Shown: positions 63,110-64,000 of the stretch, one piece after another
Layout: every line of letters begins with the position of its first letter
Position numbering within the stretch: position 1 is the first letter of the stretch
Source of the DNA: Nonomuraea candida
Lineage (GTDB): Bacteria > Actinomycetota > Actinomycetes > Streptosporangiales > Streptosporangiaceae
Assembly (NCBI RefSeq): GCF_000725485.1
Contig: NZ_KL647031.1
Coordinates: forward strand, 496,001 to 560,000
DNA length: 64,000 bases
Direction: 5' to 3'
Program-made: the position numbers and the translations under genes
The notes under the pieces: model-generated
Seen by the model: only the letters and a program-made list of their open reading frames with translations
The model's database searches: none
What the model was told of the DNA's origin: nothing

Positions 63110-64000
63110 TTACTCCTCGCGCAGCCGGGGGTTGAAGATCTCGTCCATGGCGTCCACCACGAGCACGATGCCGAGTGTCAGCAGCAGGATCGCCAGCAGC
63201 GGGGCCAGCAGGTAGCCGAGCGCGTACGGCGTGATCATGGCGCCGGCCTGGAAGACGGCCAGGTTGAGCATGACGCCCCAGTTGTCCGACTCGTACGGCA
63301 GCACGCCCAGGAAGAACAACCCCACCTGCGAGTAGACCGCGCCGGTGACCGAGATGAGCATGTTCATCGCGATGTACGGCGCCATGCTCGGCAGCAGCTC
63401 CCTGCCGATGATGTGCGTCGTGGACAGCCCCAGGCCGCGCGCCGCCTCGATGAAGCCCCGCTCGCGCAGCGACAGCGTCTGCGAGCGCACCGCCCGCGCC
63501 ACGCCGCCCCAGCCGAGCAGCCCCAGCACCAGGCCCATCTGCCACGGGCTGCCGAACTGCCACACCGTGGCCAGCACCAGCAGCAGCGGCAGGCCGGGGA
63601 TGGTGAGCTTCATGTCGGTCAGCCGCATGAGCACGGTGTCCCAGCGGCCCCGCTTGAACCCGGAGTACAGGCCGATCGCGGTGCCGACGACGACCGTGAT
63701 GAGCGCGGTGACGGCGGCGGTCAGCAGCACGTACCGCGAGCCCTTGATGACCAGCGCGAGCACGTCGCGGCCCTGCGGGTCGGTGCCGAACCAGTGGTCC
63801 CAGCTCGGCGGCCGGGTCAGGGCGTCCGGGTTCGACGGCAGGTGCTCGGGCAGGACCATCGGCCCGACCACGGCCATGAGCACGAAGCCGATGAGGATGA
63901 CCACGCCGGCCATCCGGCTGGGCTTGCGCCGCATCACCCGCCACACGCCGCGCCAGAAGTTGCGCCGCATGGCGGAGGCCGCGGTGCCCGCGCCGGTCTC
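63110..64000 (-). CDS. Oligopeptide-type ABC transporter permease (OppC/DppC), 5' end outside window
   Basis: The visible 296 codons encode an OppC-type permease with about six helices, the WFGTDPQGRDVLALVIKGSR segment, and the EAA loop GFIEAARGLGLSTTHIIGREL that contacts the ATPases. The ATG at 63970 has no ribosome binding site and the frame stays open to the window edge. OppC proteins usually have 20-40 residues before this point, so the true start is probably beyond 64000. The binding protein and OppB-type permease should be encoded next. Confidence 0.9.
   Translation of the reverse strand, partial: ETGAGTAASAMRRNFWRGVWRVMRRKPSRMAGVVILIGFVLMAVVGPMVLPEHLPSNPDALTRPPSWDHWFGTDPQGRDVLALVIKGSRYVLLTAAVTALITVVVGTAIGLYSGFKRGRWDTVLMRLTDMKLTIPGLPLLLVLATVWQFGSPWQMGLVLGLLGWGGVARAVRSQTLSLRERGFIEAARGLGLSTTHIIGRELLPSMAPYIAMNMLISVTGAVYSQVGLFFLGVLPYESDNWGVMLNLAVFQAGAMITPYALGYLLAPLLAILLLTLGIVLVVDAMDEIFNPRLREE

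Overview
The window is about 64 kb of very GC-rich actinomycete chromosome. Its third codon positions are G/C-saturated, GTG starts are common, several genes lack a ribosome binding site, and many neighbours are coupled by ATGA or GTGA overlaps. The gene families (F420-linked LLM oxidoreductase, DUF427, DUF1343/NamZ, ECF42 sigma factor, non-RD Ser/Thr kinases, SWIM/DUF6493 pair, methylmalonyl-CoA mutase with MeaB) fit a Streptosporangiales organism such as Nonomuraea. The genus is an inference. I found no rRNA or tRNA genes, no complete insertion sequence and no CRISPR array. The window cuts a LysR gene at its left edge and an oligopeptide-type ABC permease at its right edge.

Layout, 0-17 kb: a D-glucarate catabolic pair (kdgD, gudD) with the end of a LysR regulator; two DUF72 genes around nadK and a YibE/F membrane protein; a TRAP-TAXI importer operon; a truncated, editing-domain-less threonyl-tRNA synthetase behind a threonine-rich leader peptide and stacked hairpins; a divergent LuxR regulator; a DinB-like protein; an ECF42 sigma factor with its DGPF/YCII partner; a P450 and an anti-sigma-type ATPase.

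17-36 kb: a nucleotidyltransferase, a PAP2-like membrane protein and a DUF427 protein; a GntR-ABC operon under a perfect 36-bp palindrome; three peptidases (M20, S9, C39) on the minus strand; the SWIM zinc-finger/DUF6493 pair; an AAA ATPase; a Ser/Thr kinase; a CASTOR/POLLUX-type channel; mtnA.

36-50 kb: a phage-endolysin-like PGRP amidase interrupted by an intein immediately after its catalytic tyrosine; methylmalonyl-CoA mutase genes mutA-mutB; a second Ser/Thr kinase lying antisense between mutB and meaB; a CehA/McbA-type metallohydrolase; a remnant of an acyltransferase-3 gene; a long-chain acyl-CoA synthetase. Propionyl-CoA metabolism and fatty-acid activation meet here.

50-64 kb: an ABC-F ATPase with a 220-nt leader; lipoproteins; a zinc-ribbon protein; an APH-type kinase; a repeat-rich stretch; an LLM oxidoreductase and a VOC protein; then a peptidoglycan-recycling locus (S12 serine hydrolase, MurQ, NamZ, GNAT, Opp/Dpp-type ABC importer). 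Together these last genes would import muropeptides, release MurNAc and convert MurNAc-6-P to GlcNAc-6-P.

The strongest candidates for undescribed biology are the putative threonine attenuator on the truncated ThrRS gene and the intein-split amidase.
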